64,000 nt of DNA from Spartobacteria bacterium. GTDB taxonomy: Bacteria > Verrucomicrobiota > Verrucomicrobiia > Chthoniobacterales > UBA10450. The number at the start of each line of letters is the position of its first letter. The stretch's first letter is position 1. Location of the stretch: positions 62,001-126,000 of the forward strand of contig PLCN01000015.1 of the NCBI GenBank assembly GCA_003134785.1, in the 5' to 3' direction. The translations under genes were made by a program, and so were the position numbers. Positions 17,351 through 25,801 of the stretch are shown one piece after another. Below the pieces are notes generated by a model that had not been told where the DNA came from, made no database searches, and saw only the letters and a program-made list of their open reading frames with translations.

Positions 17351-17408
17351 CTGTAGCGGCGGTCTGTGACCGCCGACTCTTTCAGGGTCAGCGCCATTGC
17401 GTGCAACG
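17351..17408 (+). repeat. TGTAG palindrome repeat with 40-base tail
   Basis: The core (17351-17375) is CTGTAGCGGCGGTCTGTGAC followed by CGCCG, a perfect-looking GC stem with a short loop. The tail (ACTCTTTCAGGGTCAGCGCC...) is shared almost base for base with the copy at 20125. It lies in the 260-base gap between two minus-strand genes, where I see nothing else. Confidence 0.8.
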
Positions 17409-17530
17409 TTCTCGTCCTGCGGCAAGACGCTCGATCCCCCGCCCACGGAGCTGCTCGCACGTCACGTGTCTTCGTTCCAGGCCTGTGCGCCGCGTCTCGC
17501 ATTTCAGCGCGGGTTCGCGAGACCGTCCCC

Positions 17531-20002
17531 TTACTGGAGCGCGTATACTTCCACCACCGCGACACCCGTCCCTTCATTCACGCCCCGAAGAATCGCGGTA
17601 TAGTTCGCTGGAGTTAGGGTTCGAATGATGGCCGATTCGAGGTCATTGGCTGGTGGAATGGTACTATCGATGATCGCCTGCTTGTTCGGGCTATCCACCC
17701 AGTTGTCGTTCGCTTCTATGAGTGCGCCATTCGCGTCACGCAACTCGAGAGTCGGGTCGGCCATTGCGCCTGCCACTGGCACGGAAGGCCCGAGGGCACG
17801 GATAAGCACTTTCTGCGATGATTGTCCAATCACGATATTTCCAGCAAACAAGACATTATCCCCGGTCTGGACGAATCCGCGGTTGGAAATATTAGCCAGC
17901 TTCGAATCCAGTGAGCGATCCAGGTCGTATACTTCCACGACTCCTATGCCCGTCCCATTACCGGCTCCCCGCACTATCGCGGTATAACTAGTGCCCGAAG
18001 CGCTGGCAGGCAATGTGGCCACAATGGCTGACTCCAGATCGTTTGCAGGCGGAATGGTGCTATCGATGATCGCTTGTTTGTTCGGCGAATCCTTCCAGTT
18101 ATCGTTCGATTGCAGCAAGGCGCCCGAGCCATCACGAAGCTCGAGCGTGGGGTCAGCCAAACTCCCAGCAACACCCAATGACGGACCAATAGCTCGAATG
18201 ATTACTTTCTTCGGCTGATAGCCCGAAACAATGAACCCAGCGAACAAAGCATTATCACCCATTCCCACCGGAAGCCGGCCCGAGATATTCGCGAGCACCA
18301 CCGGCGGAGTGCCCTGGAACTCGAAGGCGCCGATGTCGCTGTTATTGCCGCCACCGTTGGCAGAGTTAGGATCGTCAAAAACACGGGGGGCACCGCGCTG
18401 ATCGGTGGGCGTCTGGTTGTTACTGCCTTTATCGATGGCGAGGCTTCCCGGGAGGAGGGCCTGGGTCAGTGTGCCTCCTCCATTGTCTTGCAGCGGGCCG
18501 AGCATCGGGTCGGTATTGTTGCGATCGTGCGCCATGGAGAGAGACGCGCTGTCGTCCCGGTTACTGAGGTTGTAGTCGTTGGAGTGAAAGGTTCCGCCAA
18601 AAGAAACGAGGTTCGTCGCCGAAGTGGTACTGAAAAGGATTGTGTTGTCGAGATAGACGTTGGAAGAAGCGCCGCTGTGGTTAGTATCTGCTTGGATGGC
18701 TTGGGATGAGACGATGGTGCAACTACTCATCTGCATCGCGGCCGCGGCTGCAAAACCAAAAACGACGACATCGTTGGTCTGAGTCGAGTTGCCACTGATC
18801 GTGCAATTGATGAGCACGGAAGCTGAATTGTAGGTTTCCAAAGCGGCGGCTTCGGTCGCCGTATTGGCGTTGATCGTGGAGCCGGTCACGCTGCAAAATG
18901 TATTCGCGTCAGTGAAGATACCGCCACCCGACGAAGCGGTGTTGCCAGTAATGCCACAGTCAGTCACGGTCAGAGCGCCGGTATGATTGAAAATCCCGCC
19001 GCCACTGCCGCCCGGCACGCTTCCATTGGCAATGGTTAATCCCGAGATAGTGACTCTAGGTTTTTGCCCGTTGGCTGCAAAGGTGGCGCCGCTATCAATG
19101 GTAAAGACCGCGAAATTGACAGTGCCTGCCGCCGTGCTGCGCTGGACGGTCAGCGCCTTGGCACCTGGTCCGACGATTTGCACATCGCCACTTAAGGCAG
19201 GTAGAGCACTGGCCAGGCTGATGATGTGCGGCGCGGTGTTCGCCGCAAAAACATTTGGATCGAAGGTGATGGTATTACCCGCGGCAAGAGCTGCCCGCAG
19301 GCTGCCGGGCCCGCTGTCCGCAGTCGTCGTCACGACCGTGGGCGCGCGCAAAACGACTGATAGGCTGTCGGCATATCCATCGTTGAACGCCCCGCTCGTG
19401 CGGGTCATGGTCAGTGTTACTCTCAGGGTGACCGTGTTCGCCGGCACTGAAGCCGTCATGGTTCTCAGAAACAGACCGGTCACATTATTGCGATCCGCCG
19501 GGCTGACCGGACCGATCGTCGTGCTACCCTGACTATTCGATGCTCCATTCAGGTAAGTCACGCTGAGTTGGGCAACGTCGGGGTCAGACACGAATCCACC
19601 CAACCAGCCGGATAGATCTAGCGTTACCTTTCCGGTATTGATGTCCGCCGCATTCGCGGAAACATCAATGTCCTGCGTGGCCGTGCTGGTGGCCGCTTTG
19701 CCGCCGGCAAAGAACTGATTGGAGCGATCGGGCGGGCCGGGATCGCTAGCAGTCGGAAACCCGCCCCCGGCGCTATATGGGACCACCGTGAAAGCGCTGC
19801 TTATCGTCCAACCGGGAACCGGGGTCGGACTAGGCAAGGCATCGCCAGTCGATGAACTTGCTCCCTGCTCCGCATTCCCGTTTACGATCAAGTTCGCTCC
19901 GTATGGCACAGCGCGAAGGGACAGAGGGAATAAACATAACAGCCCGGCCAGCATTCCCACTCCCCAGGCCCGTCCGCGGCGAAAATACAACAAGTTCCCC
20001 AT
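17531..20002 (-). CDS. Secreted beta-helix (choice-of-anchor Q) protein, copy 3
   Basis: 823 residues from the ATG at 20002 (MGNLLYFRRGRAWGVGML), chosen because a signal peptide with core MLAGLLCLFPLSLRA follows directly. It has the same architecture as the pair at 7.5-12.8 kb: NLIVNGNAEQG domain, GSLRAALAAGNTITFDP, a beta-helix with many glycine/asparagine turns (CTISGNSTQ), GAPRVFDDPNSANGGGNNSDIGAFE, and two C-terminal domains (NISGRLPVGMGD..., NISNRGFVQTGD...). The C-terminal domains here use the variant SPNKQAIIDSTIPPANDLESAI twice. It is clearly diverged, so an older paralogue. Exported or surface-located; ligand unknown. Confidence 0.84.
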   Translation of the reverse strand: MGNLLYFRRGRAWGVGMLAGLLCLFPLSLRAVPYGANLIVNGNAEQGASSSTGDALPSPTPVPGWTISSAFTVVPYSAGGGFPTASDPGPPDRSNQFFAGGKAATSTATQDIDVSANAADINTGKVTLDLSGWLGGFVSDPDVAQLSVTYLNGASNSQGSTTIGPVSPADRNNVTGLFLRTMTASVPANTVTLRVTLTMTRTSGAFNDGYADSLSVVLRAPTVVTTTADSGPGSLRAALAAGNTITFDPNVFAANTAPHIISLASALPALSGDVQIVGPGAKALTVQRSTAAGTVNFAVFTIDSGATFAANGQKPRVTISGLTIANGSVPGGSGGGIFNHTGALTVTDCGITGNTASSGGGIFTDANTFCSVTGSTINANTATEAAALETYNSASVLINCTISGNSTQTNDVVVFGFAAAAAMQMSSCTIVSSQAIQADTNHSGASSNVYLDNTILFSTTSATNLVSFGGTFHSNDYNLSNRDDSASLSMAHDRNNTDPMLGPLQDNGGGTLTQALLPGSLAIDKGSNNQTPTDQRGAPRVFDDPNSANGGGNNSDIGAFEFQGTPPVVLANISGRLPVGMGDNALFAGFIVSGYQPKKVIIRAIGPSLGVAGSLADPTLELRDGSGALLQSNDNWKDSPNKQAIIDSTIPPANDLESAIVATLPASASGTSYTAIVRGAGNGTGIGVVEVYDLDRSLDSKLANISNRGFVQTGDNVLFAGNIVIGQSSQKVLIRALGPSVPVAGAMADPTLELRDANGALIEANDNWVDSPNKQAIIDSTIPPANDLESAIIRTLTPANYTAILRGVNEGTGVAVVEVYALQ

Positions 20003-20124
20003 ATGGCCCTTCAGTTTTGCGCAAACAAGTCCGACGATGTCCGGCTCGCCCACGAATTTGGCAGATGCTGTTTTGCGAACCGAGGCGTGTAAAGCCAATT
20101 TTCGCGCCACTGGTGCGCATGCCC

Positions 20125-20214
20125 CTGTAGCGGCGGTCTATGACCGCCGACTCTTTCAGGTCAGCGCCATTGCGCGCTGCGTTCTCGCCCTGTAGCGGCG
20201 GTCTATGACCGCCG
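20125..20214 (+). repeat. Two tandem TGTAG palindromes, 65-base period
   Basis: The same core, CTGTAGCGGCGGTCTATGAC plus CGCCG, occurs at 20125-20149 and again at 20190-20214, separated by the tail also seen after the copy at 17351. The unit is therefore about 65 bases and is repeated in tandem. It lies between the start of the third beta-helix gene and the end of the next minus-strand gene. Confidence 0.85.
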
Positions 20215-20255
20215 TTCTTCGTGAACCAACCAGCACCAACCACCGGCCCTTCGTC

Positions 20256-20600
20256 TCAGCCGGCTGCCTTCGGGCGTCCAGCGAATATCGCCACCAACAA
20301 AAAAGTATAAATGACGGCGTGTAGCAACGAGCTAGCAACACCGAGCGCGCTAAACGCCCACATCCGGCTTAGCCGGTCGCCGCTTTGATACACCCAATGC
20401 TGAAGCACCGTCTGACCAAGAGGCATAACGACGCAGAGGATCAAGATAAGCCCAAAGCCCACCAGCGCCCAAATAGCAGCACTGGATGCCTGACGCCATT
20501 TAGTGAAGATGACGATGACAGCTATGCAGCAAACCAGGAGCGTCGGCAGGTTCACCGCAAACAGTGAAAGGAACGTTTTGAGCTGATCAGTGTTGTCCAT
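20256..20600 (-). CDS. Small membrane protein, hypothetical
   Basis: 114 residues with four likely helices: LFAVNLPTLLVCCIAVIVIF, AIWALVGFGLILILCVVM, FSALGVASSLLHAVIY and FLLVAIFAG. No family recognised. It begins 28 bases downstream (in its reading direction) of a GCCTAAC motif, the same arrangement seen at 26.65 kb and 29.0 kb, and is the last minus-strand gene of the cassette-like region 20.2-29.2 kb. Function unknown. Confidence 0.6.
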   Translation of the reverse strand: MDNTDQLKTFLSLFAVNLPTLLVCCIAVIVIFTKWRQASSAAIWALVGFGLILILCVVMPLGQTVLQHWVYQSGDRLSRMWAFSALGVASSLLHAVIYTFLLVAIFAGRPKAAG

Positions 20601-20627
20601 AGAGTTTATTGCGCATGACTTAGTGTG

Positions 20628-20700
20628 GCCTAACGAAAAGGAATTGCGCTACTCTTCGAGCGCCCGTGAGCAGGCGCGCCAGTGAGAGCGAGCGTGATCG
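20628..20700. repeat. attC-like boundary repeat, degenerate
   Basis: Begins GCCTAACGAAAAGG and contains GAGAGCGAGCG near its other end, elements shared with the better copies at 25802 and 29040. It fills the whole gap between the start of one small gene and the stop of the next. The far core site (expected GTTRRRY) is not convincing. Confidence 0.4.
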
Positions 20701-21114
20701 TCATTTCTTGCGCTTGAGGATGAAGAGGATGTGTCCCTTGTCGGAAACCTCCGCTAGTTTCTCATCGGGTGAAGGAAACGCGATCTTGAGCGTGTCACCG
20801 TCCAATTGATACGGGGTCCGATCCGGTTTCGCATCGGGTGCGTGCTGATCTTGTTGCACAACCAGCACTTTCGGGTTGGACGTCGTCTCGAGCGTGAAGG
20901 TAGCCTTCTGCTCCTTGCCGGCCTCTGGACGCACGATCAGCGTTTTCCCCGTGAAGACGTAGACCACGGTTACGCGTGGCAGCGGTTTGCCGTCCATGCT
21001 GCCGGTCTCAAGTGTCCAGGTGCCCTGGATGTTCTCTTGATCGCCGGCTATCGCGGAATCCGCAGCGAAGCCGCAAACGGCGATCAAGGTTAGGACGAGT
21101 GTGGTTGTTTTCAT
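20701..21114 (-). CDS. TIGR03067-domain secreted protein
   Basis: 137 residues from the ATG at 21114, which opens a signal peptide (MKTTTLVLTLIAVCGFAADS). The mature part follows the TIGR03067 pattern: NIQGTWTLETGSMDGKPLP, VYVFTGKTLIV, ATFTLETTSNPKVLVV, TPYQLDGDTLKIAF. Members are lipocalin-like beta-barrels of unknown function, abundant in Planctomycetes and Verrucomicrobia, where they are often multiplied. Located in the cassette-like array between two attC-like boundaries. Confidence 0.82.
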   Translation of the reverse strand: MKTTTLVLTLIAVCGFAADSAIAGDQENIQGTWTLETGSMDGKPLPRVTVVYVFTGKTLIVRPEAGKEQKATFTLETTSNPKVLVVQQDQHAPDAKPDRTPYQLDGDTLKIAFPSPDEKLAEVSDKGHILFILKRKK

Positions 21115-21155
21115 GTTGTGATGTTTACCTCGGTCTGCGGATGCGCGTGGGTGAT

Positions 21156-21249
21156 GCCTTTGTGAGAACAAGATCAGCTACCGCTGGCAAGAGCGAGCGG
21201 AAACTGGTCGGAGATTAGAACTCGGAGAATCAGCGAGCCGGAGTTAGAC
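21156..21249. repeat. attC-like boundary repeat
   Basis: The left end (GCCTTTGTGAGAACAAGATC, then AGC) matches the copies at 25802 and 29040 except in the core site. The right end is GTTAGAC (21243-21249), which fits GTTRRRY and contains the stop codon of the nucleotidyltransferase gene. It also shares the internal GAGCGAGCG. Stop codons inside the attC core are typical of integron cassettes. Confidence 0.5.
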
Positions 21250-21993
21250 GTCCCAAGCAGCCATCAGCTCTCGCAGTCGCGGTTCGACCTTTGCCGCCAG
21301 GTCGGGAACCTCACCTGTTTCGAGCAGCAACCCTTCAATCGCCCTGCACAGCGCGCGCAGAAGCTCGTCTCGTTCCAGCGAAGTCGCCAGCGCGCCCGTG
21401 AAAATGGCGCGCGTCTCAGGAGGGAGATCATCAAAGCCCCGGCCGTGGGATGCGGAAAGACCGCGGCGACGGCAAGCGAGACTCAGCGCGTAATCACGAG
21501 TGCCGCTGATCCAATACTCGGCTTGCCAGTAGCGGCCGCGTTCGATACAAAAACGCGCGCGGACGGCATGGTGCACCGCGTAGCCGAAAAGTTCTGAGGC
21601 CGAGGGTGGTTGGGCGAAGGGCTTCTCGACCGCATCGCCGAAGATCAACTTAAACTTCGGGCCTATAGCCCCAAATTTCGACGCTGGCGTCAATGAGAGA
21701 TCGAATTGAAGGCAGCCGGGAAGCAGGAATACGCGGTAGATTGACGCGCCGCTGGGAAGGTCGAACAACTGGGCGGCGTCAAACTCCTCTACCAGGTGGC
21801 GCGTCCAATCATCGAGCACCTCGAGCATTGGGATGGTATTCGCGACCGCGAAAGTCAGGTCGAGGTCCGACCAGCGATCTCCCTCGCCCTGCGCGAGCGA
21901 GCCGACCTCTGCCCCCGCAACAACCCGTGGATCGGATTCGGCCAGTTGAAGCACACTGAGGCGAACGCGATCCCGGTCTTGAGCGCTAAACAT
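21244..21993 (-). CDS. Nucleotidyltransferase-fold protein
   Basis: 249 residues. Near residue 30 the polymerase-beta-type motif GSLAQGEGDRWSDLDLTF gives the GS...D-x-D pattern of minimal nucleotidyltransferases, and a third acidic residue is available in LQFDLSLTP. The C-terminal half is helical, as in aminoglycoside adenylyltransferase-like proteins and in MNT antitoxins. These enzymes transfer a nucleotide to a small molecule or protein. Its stop codon lies inside an attC-like core site, the position usual for integron cassettes, where such enzymes are common. Substrate unknown. Resistance is possible but not supported by specific motifs. Confidence 0.75.
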   Translation of the reverse strand: MFSAQDRDRVRLSVLQLAESDPRVVAGAEVGSLAQGEGDRWSDLDLTFAVANTIPMLEVLDDWTRHLVEEFDAAQLFDLPSGASIYRVFLLPGCLQFDLSLTPASKFGAIGPKFKLIFGDAVEKPFAQPPSASELFGYAVHHAVRARFCIERGRYWQAEYWISGTRDYALSLACRRRGLSASHGRGFDDLPPETRAIFTGALATSLERDELLRALCRAIEGLLLETGEVPDLAAKVEPRLRELMAAWDV

Positions 21994-22026
21994 GTTGATA
22001 CCTAAGCATGATCTCTCCTTCCCGCA

Positions 22027-22061
22027 GCCTAACGAGCCGTCCCCACCCCGACGACGGCTCG
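22027..22061. repeat. Short GCCTAACGAG boundary element with hairpin
   Basis: GCCTAAC (22027-22033) is followed by CGAGCCGTC, a short loop, and GACGGCTCG (22053-22061), a perfect 9-base stem. It lies in the gap between the nucleotidyltransferase start and the next gene's stop. The opposite GTTRRRY core is missing, so it may be a truncated attC-like site. Confidence 0.45.
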
Positions 22062-22064
22062 CAG

Positions 22065-22415
22065 CTACGGCATTGGTGGTGGCGAGGCGTGGTGAGCGTC
22101 GCTCGGCAGTTTGCGGTGTGCTTTTAATCTTGCGATCGCAACGGGAAAATAGATCAGCACGCTCAAAACGGAAATCGCACTAACTACTTTGAGATTCGTG
22201 TCCGCGCCGAGCTGAGCATGGTCCATCGCGGCGAGAACCCACCATAAAAAACATTCACCGGCCATAAGTCCCGCCGCGACGATACCGCAAATGATGACGA
22301 TAACGAGCAAGCGCGCAAACAGCGCCGAGCCAATCAGGATAAGGACCGCCACGATCTCCAACCCGTAGAAAAGCACGATGCCGATGATGTCCTCTAGGAT
22401 GGATTCCATACGCAC
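22065..22415 (-). CDS. Small membrane protein, hypothetical
   Basis: 116 residues with three likely helices: IIGIVLFYGLEIVAVLILIGSA, LLVIVIICGIVAAGLMAGECF, and VVSAISVLSVLIYFPVAI, ending in a proline- and histidine-rich tail. No family recognised. The first two methionines (residues 1 and 3) are both possible starts. It lies in the cassette-like array, same strand as its neighbours. Confidence 0.55.
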   Translation of the reverse strand: MRMESILEDIIGIVLFYGLEIVAVLILIGSALFARLLVIVIICGIVAAGLMAGECFLWWVLAAMDHAQLGADTNLKVVSAISVLSVLIYFPVAIARLKAHRKLPSDAHHASPPPMP

Positions 22416-22578
22416 ATTCCGCCTGACGAGAAGAAGACCATCCGCCGCCAGAAAGACGAGTATAATCGGAGAGGAAAATCGGGAGTCGGAGAGCGAAGCT
22501 TGGAAGCCCTACGTCGCCCGCAGGGCGATAGCGTTGACAGGGGCGGCAGAAGGGATCGTCTTGGGAAGACCAGTCATC

Positions 22579-22603
22579 CTGTAGCGGCGGTCTATGACCG
22601 CCG
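22579..22603 (+). repeat. TGTAG palindrome repeat
   Basis: A single copy of the core CTGTAGCGGCGGTCTATGAC followed by CGCCG, identical to the copies at 20125 and 20190 but without their 40-base tail. It sits in the 230-base gap between two small membrane protein genes; I see no gene there. Confidence 0.85.
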
Positions 22604-22646
22604 TCTTTTCGGCCGAACCACGACGAGACCACCCCCCACTCCGCCG

Positions 22647-22976
22647 TTACATCATCTTCGGATGCCAGGTAAAAAAGAAGAGGAGGATGAAGGCAAGAAA
22701 GCCGGCCGCGGTGATGACTTGGGCCAGAAACAGGATGAACAGGAGCCGGCTGAGAGAAGCCTTCGGCGTAATCCAATAGGCAATGACCCCAGCGATCGCG
22801 ATAGGCTCGAAGATGGCCAGGGCGAGGTTAACGATATTGGGGTCGTTGAGGTGGTATTGGTTCGTCAGCCAGCCGCCCTTGATGAGATGCCAGTAAACGA
22901 ACGCGCCGATGAGGACGTTGACGATGGAATAGATGACGGGCTTCACCACCGAAGCCGGACGCGGATTGGAAGTCAC
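22647..22976 (-). CDS. Small membrane protein, hypothetical
   Basis: 109 residues. Three or four helices: VIYSIVNVLIGAFVYWHLI, IVNLALAIFEPIAIAGVIAYWI and LLFILFLAQVITAAGFLAFILLFFF. The short region between helices 1 and 2 reads GGWLTNQYHLNDPNIV. No family recognised. It starts 5 bases after the stop of the upstream small secreted protein gene, so the two are very probably co-transcribed. Confidence 0.58.
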   Translation of the reverse strand: MTSNPRPASVVKPVIYSIVNVLIGAFVYWHLIKGGWLTNQYHLNDPNIVNLALAIFEPIAIAGVIAYWITPKASLSRLLFILFLAQVITAAGFLAFILLFFFTWHPKMM

Positions 22977-22981
22977 AGGGT

Positions 22982-23287
22982 TTAGTGACCGGAAGCCGAA
23001 GGCGGGGAATCAGGCCAGGGACGCACCAGAACCGTCTGGCCAGGAGCGATAGGACTAACGTGTTCCAGGATTTTTTTGTATTCGGGATGAGTCGGCGGAT
23101 AAACGAGTTGGCCTTCCCCGGAACCGCCGCCTGGCAGCTCAGCGCGTAACCGCAACACGATGGTCCCATCGGCCTTCATCTCGGCGGTTCCGATGGTCGC
23201 AGGCTCCCTCTTCGGTTCGGCGCCGAAAACGGCGATGCTGAAGCTCAGAATAACCGCGGCAACGATCACCGATTGGAATTTTTTCAT
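22982..23287 (-). CDS. Small secreted protein, hypothetical
   Basis: 101 residues with a clear signal peptide (MKKFQSVIVAAVILSFSIAVFG). The mature part (GTAEMKADGTIVLRLRAELPGG, LVYPPTHPEYKKILEHV, GQTVLVRPWPDSP) is short and beta-rich with no recognised domain. It is followed after 5 bases by a membrane protein gene on the same strand. Downstream of its start, 23297-23366 holds a weak relative of the attC-like repeats (AATGAGATCAGC ... GTTGGCTAAGC). Nothing else is seen up to 23504. Confidence 0.6.
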   Translation of the reverse strand: MKKFQSVIVAAVILSFSIAVFGAEPKREPATIGTAEMKADGTIVLRLRAELPGGGSGEGQLVYPPTHPEYKKILEHVSPIAPGQTVLVRPWPDSPPSASGH

Positions 23288-23504
23288 GTAGTGCAGGACG
23301 AATGAGATCAGCTGCCTCTCGGAAGAGCGAGAAGAATGAGCTGCTCAGCGCGAGAGTTGGCTAAGCTTCCACCGCCAGCAGGATCGCTGCGATGACAGTC
23401 GGGACCGCTTCCCCTCATGGCCAGGTCGCGCGCCTCGCGTGGCGACCGACGGCTTCTACCCCGGCGTCATCATTGCCCCAGCGACTGGGAGTCAACGCGC
23501 CGGA

Positions 23505-23960
23505 TCACCGATTCGGGAAGGGATCAGCTTCCGAAGGGAAGTAAACCAGCCCGCCTACGACGAATACCACCGGCACATCCACCTGACTCCAAGTTCCTGG
23601 CTTCCACCGCCATTGGCGGAGCGCCAGCAGCGATTTTCGATCGAGATCCACATGCCCAGTCGATCGCACGATTGTTACGGTCCGAGCCGCGCCTGTCGCT
23701 GGATCGATGACGACGCGAAACACTCCCAGGCCCTGGTGTCCCCGTCTTTCATTCCACGATGGATAATCAGGCCGCACGACATGGACTGCATCGATAACCC
23801 ATTGCGGCTTCTTTCCGTGATATTCATTCGCCAAGTGGCGAAGGCCCTTGGCGTCGACAGCGTTCGAAATGAAGGCCGGTGTTTCGGCCAGTAATGTCGA
23901 TGAAATGATATAAGCCAGCAGGCCGGCGACTGGTTTCGTCATCATGAGGCTTCTCATCAT
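23505..23960 (-). CDS. Secreted TonB C-terminal-like domain protein
   Basis: 151 residues. A signal peptide (MTKPVAGLLAYIISSTLLA) is followed by a domain with the TonB C-terminal pattern: RPDYPSWNERRGHQGLGVFRVVIDPATGAARTVTIVRSTGHVDLDRKSLLALRQWRWKPG, where GxG-hydrophobic, S-G-x-x-x-LD and ALxxWRxxP are diagnostic. There is no proline-rich spacer or ExbB/D neighbour, so it is unlikely to energise transport. Stand-alone periplasmic versions are common in Verrucomicrobia. Start could also be the third or sixth codon methionines. Confidence 0.75.
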   Translation of the reverse strand: MMRSLMMTKPVAGLLAYIISSTLLAETPAFISNAVDAKGLRHLANEYHGKKPQWVIDAVHVVRPDYPSWNERRGHQGLGVFRVVIDPATGAARTVTIVRSTGHVDLDRKSLLALRQWRWKPGTWSQVDVPVVFVVGGLVYFPSEADPFPNR

Positions 23961-24119
23961 CTCAGGTTAGGAGAGAATCGCTTGGTTTGGACAGTCCGAT
24001 TTCCCGGCTCGACCGCCACCCGCCATTCTCAGTTCTCAATAATCGCCTTGCTTCCGCCTTCCTCCCTCATCCTTTCTTCCCGCGTGAGGAGATTCACAGA
24101 CTGACCCCTTCATAGACTG

Positions 24120-24254
24120 ACCCGCGATAGCACACAGGTGTGGCCGTACCATCAACCCCGCCAATAGCCCTAACAGAACAACGATCGGCAACGCGGCCAG
24201 CAGCGTCGAAAGCCACCAATGCCCCAAAGGATCATAAACTTGTGTCCAAGTCAC
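24120..24254 (-). pseudogene. 5' stub of an L-lactate permease gene
   Basis: The first 45 codons read MTWTQVYDPLGHWWLSTLLA and ALPIVVLLGLLAGLMVRPHL, which is the N-terminus of the LctP/LldP L-lactate permease family (YDPLG..WLSTLLAALP). The full family protein has over 500 residues. Here the frame degenerates after one helix and stops at 24036. The remaining gene is absent. A GTG start codon is retained. Confidence 0.7.
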
Positions 24255-24296
24255 AGGTAAAAGAGCTCTGCTGTAATCGCTAATCTCTGACTTCTG

Positions 24297-25208
24297 CTAG
24301 CTATCGGTGCGAGTGAATCCTCCGGCTAGGACATCTTGGCCTTCCTGCATTGCGATCAGGTCGGAAATATCGACGAAAAGTATCGGCTTGTTTCGCCCGA
24401 AATCGACAGCGCCTTTTGTGAAACCACCGCGCGACACGATAATCCCGAAATCGGCTCCAGAATGGTGAATCACGCCATAAAGATCACGAACAACATGAGG
24501 GCCGACACATGAGACGTGAGCCTTACACTGAACGACTCCCCTGAGACCGTTCCTTGTTACTTCGATGTCGATGCCCCCGTCGCCTGAACCGGGCGTAACT
24601 GTCGGATTAAATTGATGCCGTTTCAGGACCTCGGCAGTCGCTCTTTCAAATGCGTAGCCATCGAGGAACTCCCAGTAGGAGCGTTTGCGCAGCTCGGCGT
24701 CGCGAGCGGCTTGACGTGCGGCTGCTTCCGCGGCGGCCTTATTGTCGTCGTATGCGTGAAGCGCCTGCCAATACGCTATTAGGCCAGGGCTTGCCCGCCG
24801 TCGTAGATCCTTAATTACAACTCCGGGAAGGATTGCGCAGAGCACGCACGCCAAACCCAATCCTAGGGTGACAACGCCACCTAGTCGAGAATCCTTGCTG
24901 GTGGTCGCCAAACTGCCAATAAGCAACAGCCAGAACGCGAGTCCGCCGACAGTGTGCGCTCGCACCTTCCAGTAGTGGAGGATGCAGAACCATCGCCTGC
25001 CTTCTTTATACTCGTCGTCATCCCGCGTTCCGAGGCATCGAATCACTTTGCCTTCGTCTAGCCGGCACGACCACGCGTTAAGTGATTCCCAACTGCTATA
25101 AAGATTCAGGTCATCATAAGTCAGACCGTAATTAGCCGGCTGAGGGCGCACAGCCGCTACCCGGTTGCTACAAATCTGCGCATCGGATTGGCCAGAGGCT
25201 GACTGCAT
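24297..25208 (-). CDS. Mrr-like restriction endonuclease domain protein with membrane anchor
   Basis: 303 residues from the ATG at 25208 (MQSASGQSD), chosen because the longer frame overlaps the upstream gene. Two transmembrane helices lie in the first half (HTVGGLAFWLLLIGSLATTS and VVTLGLGLACVLCAILPGVV). A linker follows, then a C-terminal PD-(D/E)xK domain of the Mrr_cat type: YAFERATAEVLKRHQF, GSGDGGIDIEV (catalytic Asp) and GVVQCKA (QxK), then ISRGGFTKGAVDFG. Mrr-like enzymes cut foreign or modified DNA; membrane-anchored forms are found in defence contexts. A GTTAGGC core-like site lies at 25215, just upstream. Two HEPN-like genes follow on the same strand, so a defence islet is inferred. 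Confidence 0.78.
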   Translation of the reverse strand: MQSASGQSDAQICSNRVAAVRPQPANYGLTYDDLNLYSSWESLNAWSCRLDEGKVIRCLGTRDDDEYKEGRRWFCILHYWKVRAHTVGGLAFWLLLIGSLATTSKDSRLGGVVTLGLGLACVLCAILPGVVIKDLRRRASPGLIAYWQALHAYDDNKAAAEAAARQAARDAELRKRSYWEFLDGYAFERATAEVLKRHQFNPTVTPGSGDGGIDIEVTRNGLRGVVQCKAHVSCVGPHVVRDLYGVIHHSGADFGIIVSRGGFTKGAVDFGRNKPILFVDISDLIAMQEGQDVLAGGFTRTDS

Positions 25209-25236
25209 AGTCTGGTTAGGCCCTTTTTGATTCGGT

Positions 25237-25794
25237 TCACAGAAGGGCGTCTGCGCCCGCATCGAACTCGTAAATCTCTGTTTCTTTGAGATAACTAGCG
25301 CCAATCTCCTTTGATACTGCCCGAATGTCTTCGTCGAGCCTTCGAAATAGTGCGTCAACGAGCTGAAACAGCCAAGCCGAAAACTCCGGGTGCAAAAACT
25401 GGCGCTTCGCCACTGCGTAATAATAGGTGGTCATGGTGTGACCGGTCGCCGGGTGCCTGGAACCGGGGGAGAGCAGAAAAACCTTCGATCCCTCGATAGA
25501 ACTATGTCCAAGAAAATTGTTTCGTATGTCCATCATCCTCTGATGACGAACATTCATCTCGGGATCAGGCCAGTCAGGATAGTGGGGGTACTCGCAAAGC
25601 AGAGAACCGATACCGCGGCTCTGCGTGAACGGGCGGCAGTAGCAGACGACCATCGAAAGGAACAACGAGTAGTCGGCCGGAGTCGAATGAGCATGCTGCA
25701 GAACTCGGTAGGCCTCGATGGCGTAACCCAAGTCCGCGTGTGCGCTGACCAAGCGCAGGAACCTTTTCTGCGGTGGTTTGGGAATGGACGCCAT
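25237..25794 (-). CDS. Hypothetical protein with HEPN-like RNxxxxH motif
   Basis: 185 residues, ATG start. Helical throughout. The segment RHQRMMDIRNNFLGHSSIEG contains R-N-x4-H, which resembles the RNase motif of HEPN domains, where it is usually preceded by a helix and followed by a small loop as here. No full family is recognised and HEPN is suggested by motif only. It sits between the Mrr-like gene and an attC-like repeat, in a cassette-like position. A toxin or nucleic-acid-damage response role would fit but is speculative. Confidence 0.5.
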   Translation of the reverse strand: MASIPKPPQKRFLRLVSAHADLGYAIEAYRVLQHAHSTPADYSLFLSMVVCYCRPFTQSRGIGSLLCEYPHYPDWPDPEMNVRHQRMMDIRNNFLGHSSIEGSKVFLLSPGSRHPATGHTMTTYYYAVAKRQFLHPEFSAWLFQLVDALFRRLDEDIRAVSKEIGASYLKETEIYEFDAGADALL

Positions 25795-25801
25795 GGACGA
25801 G

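Noticed and set aside
23417-23894. Plus-strand frames over the TonB-like gene
   Set aside because: They are antisense to a protein with a clear signal peptide and TonB C-terminal pattern.
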